Source: Lachnospiraceae bacterium UBA1753 (GTDB lineage: Bacteria > Bacillota > Clostridia > Lachnospirales > Lachnospiraceae). From it: a stretch of 15,059 nt of DNA. A program made the translations under genes and the position numbers. Each line of letters starts with the position of its first letter. Position 1 is the first letter of the stretch. Where the stretch lies: assembly GCA_002317595.1 (NCBI GenBank), contig DCHL01000113.1, positions 1 to 15,059 of the forward strand, given 5' to 3'. A model generated the notes under the pieces. It was not told the DNA's origin, searched no databases, and saw only the letters and a list, made by a program, of their open reading frames with translations. Below are positions 1-6,199 of the stretch, piece after piece.

Positions 1-373
1 ATTTGAGGACGCTGACACGCTTGTTTCCTTCCTCAGCATAAAAGCGGTTCATGTACTCATAGAGAAGGACAGGGTCTCTTATTCCCTCTTCCACATGGGT
101 GTTACAAAGCGCATTCCATTTACTTGCAAACTCTGATCCAGGAGCTGCTATCGGCATAAAATTACCCGCGAAATTCCTGCTTCGCGCAGAGGTCTTGGTT
201 CCGATAATGAACTCGGCCGGCACGTTAGTCAGCCCAAGTTCTCCTCCTGCCACCAATTTGCCTGAAGGAAGCATATCCTCAAGTGCAGGCAGATACGGAT
301 ACTTTCCTGTCGCCACCTGGTTCCGGTAATATTTCTGTCCTGCCTTCAGGGCATTTGCGTAATAATTTTCCAT
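1..373 (-). CDS. Conserved clostridial protein, N-terminal part (BMP-type / ParB-like), cut by window edge
   Basis: The first 124 codons are visible; the rest lies beyond position 1. The start is ATG at 371-373 with AAAGGAG eight bases upstream, a strong ribosome binding site. The protein begins MENYYANALKAGQKYY and has no signal peptide. Near residues 95-124 it carries VEEGIRDPVLLYEYMN, then EEGNKRVSVLK. The GNKRVSV stretch resembles the substrate loop of ParB-like N-terminal domains. From memory, similar clostridial proteins are often annotated as BMP-family ABC transporter substrate-binding proteins, although this end lacks the lipoprotein signal a real binding protein would need. The reading frame is clear; the function is not. 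The upstream gene ends at 495 and a terminator lies between, so it is probably not cotranscribed with it, but I found no convincing promoter in the short gap. Confidence 0.75.
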   Translation of the reverse strand, partial: MENYYANALKAGQKYYRNQVATGKYPYLPALEDMLPSGKLVAGGELGLTNVPAEFIIGTKTSARSRNFAGNFMPIAAPGSEFASKWNALCNTHVEEGIRDPVLLYEYMNRFYAEEGNKRVSVLK

Positions 374-409
374 TGCTGTCACACTCCTTTGAGTCTCGGT
401 CTATAATCG

Positions 410-442
410 AAAAAGGCCGCCGGACAATCCTGCCCGGCAGCC
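410..442 (-). terminator. Rho-independent terminator after the Ala/Gln-rich secreted protein gene
   Basis: On the minus strand a GC-rich hairpin (arms 434-442 and 415-423, nine pairs with one mismatch, ten-base loop) is followed directly by five Ts at 410-414. It lies about 50 bases past the stop of the gene ending at 495. Confidence 0.85.
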
Positions 443-494
443 GTCGCTATAAGCAATTATAAAGCAATTACCTGTGCACTGCAAACACTGAATT

Positions 495-1319
495 CTACCA
501 GCCTGCTACACCGTGTCCAGCATAGTGATGCATAAGACCGCCCCAGTTGCCCTGGATTGTTCCATCATCAAGACCCTTAACTGTCTTAAGGTAATTGTAG
601 GCCTCGATTGCACCAGCCTGAGAAACACCCTCAAGACCTACTACCCATGAAGGTACCCCTACTGCGGGAGTAGCTACTGCAGTTGTAGTAACTGTCTGTG
701 CCTGAGTTGCTGCCTGTGCTGCTGCTGCAAGAGCCGCTGCCTGAAGGGCTGCTGCCTGCTGTGTCTGTGCTGCCTGAGCTGCTGCCTGAGCTGCTGCCGC
801 TGCATCTGTAGCCTGCTGTGTCTGTGCTGCTGCCTGAACCGCTGCCGCTGCCTGCTGTGCCTCAGGAGTCTGAGCTGCCTGCTGTGCTGCAAGAAGAAGT
901 GCAAGTACTGCAGGATCGATTGCTGTTGCATCAGCTGTAGTTGTAGCTGCAACTACAGGAGCATTAGGGTCAGCAACCTTGGTAGCTGAAATAGCAGGTG
1001 TGGGCAGTGAAGCCTTAGTTGCATTAATCACTGTGTCGCCAAGACCTGTAAGCACATATACGGCATTGTACTCTGTGTTAGTTGTAACATTCTTGAGAGA
1101 CTTGTCAAAACCACAGAATGTATGACCTGCAAATACAGGTACCTCGGGAGCTGTCACATTTGAGCCGACAGGAACGTGCTTTCCAGACATCTGTCCGCCG
1201 CAGTTGAAGCTTACGAATACGGTAGCTGTGGGTGTGGCAGCCATAACAGGAACTGCCAGAACTGTCATCATGGCAGCTGAGAGAACAACGGCCATAACCT
1301 TCTTAATTATTCTTTTCAT
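495..1319 (-). CDS. Secreted protein with an InlB-like repeat region and a long Ala/Gln-rich segment
   Basis: 274 residues from the ATG at 1317-1319; a GTG at 1355 in the same frame is rejected because the ATG gives a clean signal peptide and has GGAG five bases upstream. Residues 1-27 are a Sec signal (MKRIIKKVMA then a hydrophobic core ending in PVMA). Residues 33-90 (two Cys, GHTFCGF, NTEYNAVYV) resemble one InlB B-type / Listeria-Bacteroides beta-grasp repeat. Residues about 138-208 are almost only Ala, Gln and Thr. Residues 222-274 form a distinct tail rich in Gly, Trp and His (NWGGLMHHYAGHG). No sortase motif, lipobox or anchor is visible, so it is probably exported and released or loosely held at the wall. 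Function unknown. It has its own promoter and terminator, so it appears monocistronic. Confidence 0.85.
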   Translation of the reverse strand: MKRIIKKVMAVVLSAAMMTVLAVPVMAATPTATVFVSFNCGGQMSGKHVPVGSNVTAPEVPVFAGHTFCGFDKSLKNVTTNTEYNAVYVLTGLGDTVINATKASLPTPAISATKVADPNAPVVAATTTADATAIDPAVLALLLAAQQAAQTPEAQQAAAAVQAAAQTQQATDAAAAAQAAAQAAQTQQAAALQAAALAAAAQAATQAQTVTTTAVATPAVGVPSWVVGLEGVSQAGAIEAYNYLKTVKGLDDGTIQGNWGGLMHHYAGHGVAGW

Positions 1320-1426
1320 GATTCTCCATTCCCCCGTGGGCCCATCCAAAAACACGCCCTTCGGGTATTCTTATTATTTGTCGCTAATATCTTTACGGAT
1401 TAGAAGCTCACTTTTTTTGCCGTTTC

Positions 1427-1455
1427 ATTATAAACACAATTACAAATTCTTACAA
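1427..1455 (-). promoter_or_regulatory. Sigma-A-type promoter of the secreted protein gene
   Basis: Minus strand: -35 TTGTAA (1450-1455), spacer of exactly 17 bases, -10 TATAAT (1427-1432). This predicts a 5' leader of roughly 100 bases before the ATG at 1319. A small CCCGAAGGGC hairpin sits inside the leader. Confidence 0.75.
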
Positions 1456-1495
1456 CCCCTTCTTGAATCGAGCGAGCAGCTTTGTCATGTAAATT

Positions 1496-2704
1496 TCATT
1501 CCGTTTTAGAATTGTCCTCAAGGAGCCTGCTGTAGGTCAGGTCCATCGCGAAGGCTCCCAGTGGCGCCGTGATTATTATCGAAAGCACAGCAACAGAAAG
1601 CACTATTTTTCCACAGGGAAGTCCCAGTGAAAGCGGCACAGAGCCGATGGCCGCCTGCACCGTTGCCTTTGGCAGATATGATAGCACACAGAACCAGCGC
1701 TCCTTCGTATTCAGCTTAGTTCCAATCATGCAGAGCCAGACTCCTACCGAGCGCACGATAAGCGCGAGAAAAATTACTGCCACAGCTCCAAGACCTGCCT
1801 CCAGTGTATATCTCACATCAACTGCAGCACCCACCAGCACAAACAGCAGTACCTCGGCCGCCAACCACAGCTTTCCATATTTTTCCGCAAGACGCTTTGA
1901 GACTGCTTCGATACTCTTCATCTTGAGTGCGCAGGCCATGGACATTACGGAAAGGAGCCCCGATACGGAAACCATTCCCTCAAGCCAGCTCTCAACAGCC
2001 ATCAGAAGAAAGGCTACTGCAAGTACTATAATTACCTTCACGCTGTTCCTGATATGTTCGCCCCGTTTGTAGAGTTCCTCAAATATTTTTGCAAGGAGGA
2101 CTCCCACAATAGCGCCAAGTCCAATTCCAAGCACGATTGACACTGGTATATTCACAAATTCCATTGCACTCGCACTGCCGCCCTGGGCCATATTGACAAA
2201 TGTCGAAAACAGCACGATGACAAACACGTCATCAAGGGATGCGCCTGCCAGAATCAGTTGGGGGATACCCTTTTTCGTGCCATATTTTTTCTCCATGAGC
2301 ATTACCATACGGGGCACGACAACTGCGGGCGACACGGCACCAAGTACCGCTCCCATCACAGCCGCCTCTATTCTGTTGACGCCGAGAAAAATCGGTGCGA
2401 GCACTACACAGGCAGCGATTTCAAACACCGCAGGCAGGAACGACATGAGAATTGCAGGCCGTCCCACTTTTTTCAAGTCCTCAATATCCAGGGATATGCC
2501 GGCCTTAATCAGGATTATTATCAGCGCCATTCGGCGAAGTTCCGATGAGATTCCCAGAATTGACGGGTCGAGCAGGTCAAGCACGTAGGGGCCCAGGACT
2601 ATTCCCGTCATCAGCATGCCGATTATCCTGGGGATCTTCAGTTTGCTGACGATGGCCGCCATCGCAAGGCCTACAAGAAAAATAAACGCTAATGAAGTTA
2701 ACAT
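1496..2704 (-). CDS. Cation:proton antiporter, CPA2 (KefB/NapA-like) family, membrane domain only
   Basis: 402 residues, starting at ATG 2702-2704 with AAGGAGTGAACA just upstream. The protein is hydrophobic throughout, with about 11-12 membrane segments. Recognisable family features: the N-terminal helix pair with KLKIPRIIGMLMTGIVLGP (20-38), GAVSPAVVVPRM (122-133) corresponding to the unwound helix, and GASLDDVFVIV (154-164), in which Asp158-Asp159 match the paired acidic residues of electrogenic CPA2 exchangers. There is no RCK/KTN nucleotide-binding or TrkA-C domain after residue 395, so it is not a full glutathione-gated KefB/KefC. Expected role: exchange of Na+ or K+ for H+ across the cell membrane. 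It is the last gene of the probable operon with the repressor and glutamate-cysteine ligase (88-base gap). No terminator is evident after its stop. Confidence 0.88.
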   Translation of the reverse strand: MLTSLAFIFLVGLAMAAIVSKLKIPRIIGMLMTGIVLGPYVLDLLDPSILGISSELRRMALIIILIKAGISLDIEDLKKVGRPAILMSFLPAVFEIAACVVLAPIFLGVNRIEAAVMGAVLGAVSPAVVVPRMVMLMEKKYGTKKGIPQLILAGASLDDVFVIVLFSTFVNMAQGGSASAMEFVNIPVSIVLGIGLGAIVGVLLAKIFEELYKRGEHIRNSVKVIIVLAVAFLLMAVESWLEGMVSVSGLLSVMSMACALKMKSIEAVSKRLAEKYGKLWLAAEVLLFVLVGAAVDVRYTLEAGLGAVAVIFLALIVRSVGVWLCMIGTKLNTKERWFCVLSYLPKATVQAAIGSVPLSLGLPCGKIVLSVAVLSIIITAPLGAFAMDLTYSRLLEDNSKTE

Positions 2705-2792
2705 TGTTCACTCCTTATTATCTGGGTATTGTTCATACATTATGGCTTGCGGCGACGCTCAGCCCAAACACAACAAAGCCTGGCACTGCAGT

Positions 2793-4268
2793 TCAATACG
2801 ATTCTGCCAGCTTTACACCTCTTCTCACATAGTCAGCACCAAACTCCCTCGCCAAGCGGCAGGCATATCGTCTGCTGTCATCAAGAAATTTTTCTCTTTC
2901 AAATCCCAGGATATCCTTAATTCCAAGACCTATGCCGGGTTTTTCTGTCCCGGATTTTTCTGTGAAGGATTTTTCTGTCCCACAATCCAGTGCATCAATA
3001 TTTCTGTAAAAATCTTCCAGCGAGTCAATCACTTCAAGGGCTGCCCTCCTGACACTTGACACTCTTCCATCAGGCAGAACAACCTTCGCCTTGTCGATGT
3101 CAAATGCAGCTGCAGACTTGAAATTGTCAATAGCCGAAAGCTGCCAGTGCTCTGCCTCAGTTCCACCGCCGCAGGCAAGCCATACCAGCAGCAGATGGGC
3201 AAACTTCATGTCCCTAATATCAACGCCCTCGCCCTCAAATGGGTTGAGGTCAATCATGCGAAGTTCAATGTGGTCCGCTCCCGTACGGACAAGTTCCTCG
3301 AGTGAGTATTCTCCTGACGACTTAATCCTGATTGGATAATACAGTTCGGACGGTGCCGTTATCAGCCCCTCATCAATGTAGCGCTGTACACTCGCCGCAT
3401 AATTTCCAATGGATGAATAGTCGAGTACAACTGGGAACTCGTTCCAGTATCCCTTGTCAGAACACCTCACCGAAGCATATTCCGTAAGGTGCGTGCCGCC
3501 CCCTGTTCCCTTAAGTAAGTTCCCATCAAGCACCGGGTTGCCCTCTGTTCCCCTATTGAAGCTCTCATCCACCACCGGACTTGCGGCGCAGACTGACACC
3601 ATGAGCCATCCATAGACCGCCGCCCGCCTGGCAAGTGCAAGGTACAGACCGTCAGAATAGTCTCTAAAGGACATGCCCTCCACTATAGACGTTCCCGCAC
3701 TACCTGGCATGCCGCCCTCGAGGGATACTCCCGCACTACCGATCTCGCCACCCCCCTGGGACCGTTTCTTCTGCTCCCAGTCACGTTTCAGGAGTTCCTT
3801 GGAAAACGAAAAGTTGAAGTGGACCCCCGAGAAGGTCATTATGTATCTGCCATATTTTTTTGCAAGATACTCACGGTACTTTGTCTTACTACGGAGCGAA
3901 CCTGTGAACCTTGCGACAGGAATATCCTCCTCCCCCTCAAGATAGGGCGGATTTGAAAAGGGCCACAGCACTTCCCCGTCATTCCTTATAACCTGCCTCA
4001 CCCGCGCATTGTACGCCTTCAGTTCATCAAAGGCCTCCTCAATACTTGCAAACGCATGGGTGTTGATTTCAGTCTGGTTCTCACAAAAATCCCTTGATAT
4101 CCTGGGGTCATTTACAAACCTGTGCGGAGTGTGCGCCATCCGGCCCTCTTTCGTCACTCGCAGGGACTCCTTCTCAAGGCCGAAGTTTCCTTCAAACAGC
4201 AGTTCCCTGACTTCCCCCTGGCAAATGCTGAGCGCTATATTTTTTTCACTTGAAAAAGATTCATTCAT
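2793..4268 (-). CDS. gshA: Glutamate-cysteine ligase (gamma-glutamylcysteine synthetase), stand-alone
   Basis: 491 residues. It catalyses ATP-dependent joining of glutamate and cysteine, the first step of glutathione (or gamma-glutamylcysteine) synthesis in the cytoplasm. Family signatures: NFGLEKESLRVT (28-39), FCENQTEINT (61-70), LWPFSNPPYL (101-110), FSGVHFNFSFS (146-156), and the arginine/metal-site region ADHIELRMIDLNPFEG (331-346). The length fits a stand-alone clostridial GshA; no ATP-grasp GshB domain follows. Oddities: a Gly/Ser-rich insert at about 170-198, another Gly-rich stretch at 239-260, and a tandem TEK-containing repeat at 430-445. It begins only four bases after the TetR gene stop, and the ATG at 4266-4268 has no clear Shine-Dalgarno sequence, which suggests translational coupling. 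Confidence 0.92.
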   Translation of the reverse strand: MNESFSSEKNIALSICQGEVRELLFEGNFGLEKESLRVTKEGRMAHTPHRFVNDPRISRDFCENQTEINTHAFASIEEAFDELKAYNARVRQVIRNDGEVLWPFSNPPYLEGEEDIPVARFTGSLRSKTKYREYLAKKYGRYIMTFSGVHFNFSFSKELLKRDWEQKKRSQGGGEIGSAGVSLEGGMPGSAGTSIVEGMSFRDYSDGLYLALARRAAVYGWLMVSVCAASPVVDESFNRGTEGNPVLDGNLLKGTGGGTHLTEYASVRCSDKGYWNEFPVVLDYSSIGNYAASVQRYIDEGLITAPSELYYPIRIKSSGEYSLEELVRTGADHIELRMIDLNPFEGEGVDIRDMKFAHLLLVWLACGGGTEAEHWQLSAIDNFKSAAAFDIDKAKVVLPDGRVSSVRRAALEVIDSLEDFYRNIDALDCGTEKSFTEKSGTEKPGIGLGIKDILGFEREKFLDDSRRYACRLAREFGADYVRRGVKLAESY

Positions 4269-4272
4269 GACA

Positions 4273-4857
4273 TTACTGTTTTATGAAGTGACTGTTAAAA
4301 AAATATTCCACGTGACTCTCAAAACTGTTTTTCAACAGTTCATAATCATGTTCAACAAAATGGTACAAGTAAAAGGGTGCATATATCTCCATGGCAAACA
4401 CCATCGGGTCGCCCTCTATCATAAGTCCCCTTTTCTGCAGTTCAGTAAATATCTCCCTCTGCTTATTAAGGGGGATATCAACAAAGAATTCCTTATAGAT
4501 TCTTGCCATTTCAGGATTCCTGAACTTCTCAATAAGAAGGAGCTGTCTGAAATTCACGATCCACTCATTCTGGGTCTGGTACTCAAACATGTGGAGGCAG
4601 CTCGCCTTCACCGCCTCCAGGCCCCTTAGGTCAGAGTTTATTATACTGCACTCCTGCATATATTTTTCCTTCAGCATCAGTACCAGGCTGTCGAAAATAG
4701 CCTGCTTGCTGGGAAAGTGCTTATACAGGGCGCTGTTTCCAATTCCCACCTTGTCAGCAATTGTCCTTATGGATACAGCAGCAAAGCCATTAACAGCGAA
4801 CAGCTTCAGCGCCTCCTCCATTATGATTTCTTTTGTATTACCCTTTAGTCTTGGCAT
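4273..4857 (-). CDS. TetR/AcrR-family transcriptional repressor
   Basis: 194 residues. The N-terminus is a classic TetR DNA-binding domain: KEIIMEEALKLFAVNGFAAVSI (9-30), then the recognition region RTIADKVGIGNSALYKHFPSKQAIF (31-55). The C-terminal 130 residues are an alpha-helical ligand/dimer domain of unknown specificity. The ATG at 4855-4857 overlaps the end of the upstream membrane-protein gene by 20 bases and has AAGGGA seven bases upstream. It is followed after four bases by gshA. Two copies of a palindrome at the head of the operon (5549-5567 and 5582-5600) are the likely binding sites, so autoregulation of the whole operon is the simplest model. The ligand cannot be told from sequence; a thiol-reactive or toxic compound would fit the neighbours, but that is inference. 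Confidence 0.9.
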   Translation of the reverse strand: MPRLKGNTKEIIMEEALKLFAVNGFAAVSIRTIADKVGIGNSALYKHFPSKQAIFDSLVLMLKEKYMQECSIINSDLRGLEAVKASCLHMFEYQTQNEWIVNFRQLLLIEKFRNPEMARIYKEFFVDIPLNKQREIFTELQKRGLMIEGDPMVFAMEIYAPFYLYHFVEHDYELLKNSFESHVEYFFNSHFIKQ

Positions 4858-5407
4858 TGATCAGTCCCTTAATTCCTTTTATGGCAAAAATTACGAGTTC
4901 AACCATTACAGCAATTATAATCAATAATACCACGGTCTTCTTGATTGATGTAACCCATCCTGTGATAAAACATACTGCTGCAAGTCTTGTTGGATAATTG
5001 AGAAGCATTGCAATAATTCCAGCATTCTCAGTAAAATCCAGAATCAGATAGATAATAGGAAGAATATTAATGTATCTTGCTTTGCTTCCTGCCTGCGTTG
5101 TCTTCTTCAGAAGAAGACCAAGCCAGCTGAACATGAAAAGCATCAGACTTGGCGGATAGACAAAATCAAGCGGCATGATCCTGGTCAGGTGAAAAAGCCG
5201 GCCCGCCTGTCCCATTGACTTAAGAAAATTGTAGGCAAAGTCTACTGTATACCTGGTCTCGTAATCAAGGATGCTCACTCCATCAGTCACCTGCAGAAGT
5301 CCTGCAACTCCTATCGGGCTGTAATCAATAAGCCACAGCATTACCAGGAAAAATCCCGTTGCCAGAAGTGCCTTCTTAACTGTCAGTTTCTCAATAATCT
5401 TACTCAT
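4838..5407 (-). CDS. Small integral membrane protein, unknown function
   Basis: 189 residues with four predicted membrane segments (about 13-29, 86-100, 113-137 and 155-177) and a short polar, Arg/Asp-containing loop at 50-80. A conserved-looking ILDFTENAGI (122-131) lies within the third segment. I recognise the general type (small clostridial membrane proteins with a D-F-x-E-N core) but no function. The ATG at 5405-5407 has AGGAGAA five bases upstream. It is the first gene of the operon, overlaps the TetR gene by 20 bases, and stands directly downstream of the twin operator. A membrane protein next to its own TetR regulator is often a transport or resistance determinant, but with four helices this is not a standard efflux pump. 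Confidence 0.85.
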   Translation of the reverse strand: MSKIIEKLTVKKALLATGFFLVMLWLIDYSPIGVAGLLQVTDGVSILDYETRYTVDFAYNFLKSMGQAGRLFHLTRIMPLDFVYPPSLMLFMFSWLGLLLKKTTQAGSKARYINILPIIYLILDFTENAGIIAMLLNYPTRLAAVCFITGWVTSIKKTVVLLIIIAVMVELVIFAIKGIKGLINAKTKG

Positions 5408-5408
5408 T

Positions 5409-5516
5409 TTTCTTCTCCTTTTCTTTTTGCTTTTCTTTTGGATTTTCTTTTGGATTTTCTTTCTGCTTTTCTTGTTGCTTTTCTTGTTGCTTTTCCTTTT
5501 GCTTTTCCTTTTCGTT
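5409..5516 (-). repeat. Purine-rich 12-bp tandem repeat in the 5' leader of the operon
   Basis: On the minus strand about eight to nine copies of GAAAAGCARMAR (variants GAAAATCCAAAA, GAAAAGCAACAA) occupy the leader up to the ribosome binding site. The strand is almost pure A/G. In one frame it reads as Lys/Glu/Gln codons with no stop until a TAA that overlaps the ATG at 5405-5407 (ATGAGTAA). That frame has no ATG, GTG or TTG between the repeats and the stop codon upstream of them, so I do not call it a gene. Confidence 0.85.
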
Positions 5517-5548
5517 CTTCGCTGTTACAGTGCAGTTGAAACCGATTA

Positions 5549-5605
5549 AGTGAGCAGTTGCTCTCTTTTATGTATTATATTAGTGAGCAATTGCTCTCTT
5601 GTCAA
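5549..5605 (-). promoter_or_regulatory. Promoter with two palindromic operators, probably for the TetR-family repressor
   Basis: Minus strand -35 TTGACA at 5600-5605, a perfect consensus. Possible -10 boxes: TAATAT at a 17-base spacing (5577-5582) or TATAAT at a 20-base spacing (5574-5579). Two copies of AGTGAGCARTTGCTCTCTT lie at 5549-5567 and 5582-5600. The second contains the perfect 12-base palindrome GAGCAATTGCTC. One copy fills the spacer between -35 and -10 and the other lies at the predicted transcript start; their centres are 33 bases apart, about three helical turns. This is a typical repressor layout for a TetR-controlled operon. Confidence 0.82.
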
Positions 5606-5637
5606 TACTAATTTTGAAAAGTTGTATTTTCTCTCTT

Positions 5638-6045
5638 TTCATCGAGAATCACTCAAAGCTATTAATCCCGATGATACACAAAGGGGGTGTTCATCGGAAA
5701 TCATTAGAAACCGAATTATCCGATGATATACGGCAGTTCTCGTTCATCGGAAATCATGCGAAGTAAAAATTCCCGATGAACCATATCAGTACACCTTCAT
5801 CGGGAATCACGCAGAACTAAATTTCTCGATGAACCGTAATCGCCTTCATTCATCGGAATCATGAAAAGAGAGAATTCTCGATGAAACAAAGACGCCCATG
5901 TTCATCGGAACTCGCACAAAAAGAAATTCCTCGATGAACCGTGCAAAACAGCTTCATCGAGAATCACGCAGAACAAAATTCCTCGATGAAGCATAAATTA
6001 CACCCTATGCATCGGGAATCATGCAGAACTAGATTCCTCGATGAA
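5638..6045. repeat. Palindrome array 1: eight 37-38-base units, period 52-55 bp
   Basis: Units at 5638-5674, 5690-5726, 5743-5780, 5796-5833, 5849-5885, 5901-5938, 5953-5990 and 6008-6045. Each begins TTCATCGGGAATCA-like and ends TTCCTCGATGAA-like, so each is an inverted repeat with an 8-11 pair stem and a central 14-20-base loop. Units are separated by 14-17 bases of unrelated sequence. The 792-base gene-free stretch 5408-6199 thus holds the purine leader, the operator promoter, this array and the aldolase terminator. The array lies between that terminator (6113) and the -35 box (5605), so it is probably not a normal untranslated region of either gene. Confidence 0.95.
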
Positions 6046-6112
6046 ATAAATGCCCATCATAAAGCATGAAGAAGACAATCGTATGGGAAGACTCTCGCAT
6101 GGGATGGCACGC

Positions 6113-6144
6113 AAAAAGGCTGCCGCAACAATGTGCGACAGCCT
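6113..6144 (-). terminator. Rho-independent terminator after the aldolase-like gene
   Basis: On the minus strand an AGGCTG/CGCA stem with one internal mismatch (6134-6144 with 6117-6127) is followed by a T run at 6113-6117. It lies 56 bases beyond the stop at 6200. Confidence 0.85.
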
Positions 6145-6199
6145 CCAAAGCTTCAATATGAATTTATATCTCGTAGTCCGTCTCCGGGCTAACTTCTCT

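Noticed and set aside
674..952. Gln/Arg/Leu-rich 92-codon frame within the secreted protein gene
   Set aside because: It is the alternative-frame reading of the GCN/CAG repeat tract; the signal peptide and ribosome binding site support the other frame.
1320..1355. GTG start for the secreted protein, twelve codons upstream
   Set aside because: It would put a polar stretch ahead of a clean signal peptide, and the ATG at 1317-1319 has a better placed GGAG.
1569..2588. Plus-strand open frames opposite the antiporter, gshA and other genes
   Set aside because: They lie antisense to well-supported proteins, show no family resemblance, and have composition expected of shadow frames.
1496..2704. Full KefB/KefC glutathione-gated potassium channel
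   Set aside because: The protein ends after the membrane domain; no RCK/KTN nucleotide-binding domain follows in any frame.
5409..5540. Lys/Glu-rich small gene upstream of the membrane protein
   Set aside because: The frame has no ATG, GTG or TTG between the preceding in-frame stop and the repeats, so it is reported as a leader repeat instead.
5638..6045. CRISPR array
   Set aside because: Repeated units are 36-38 bases but diverged from each other, the gaps are only 14-17 bases (too short for spacers), and no cas gene is present. The same applies to 11019-11420.
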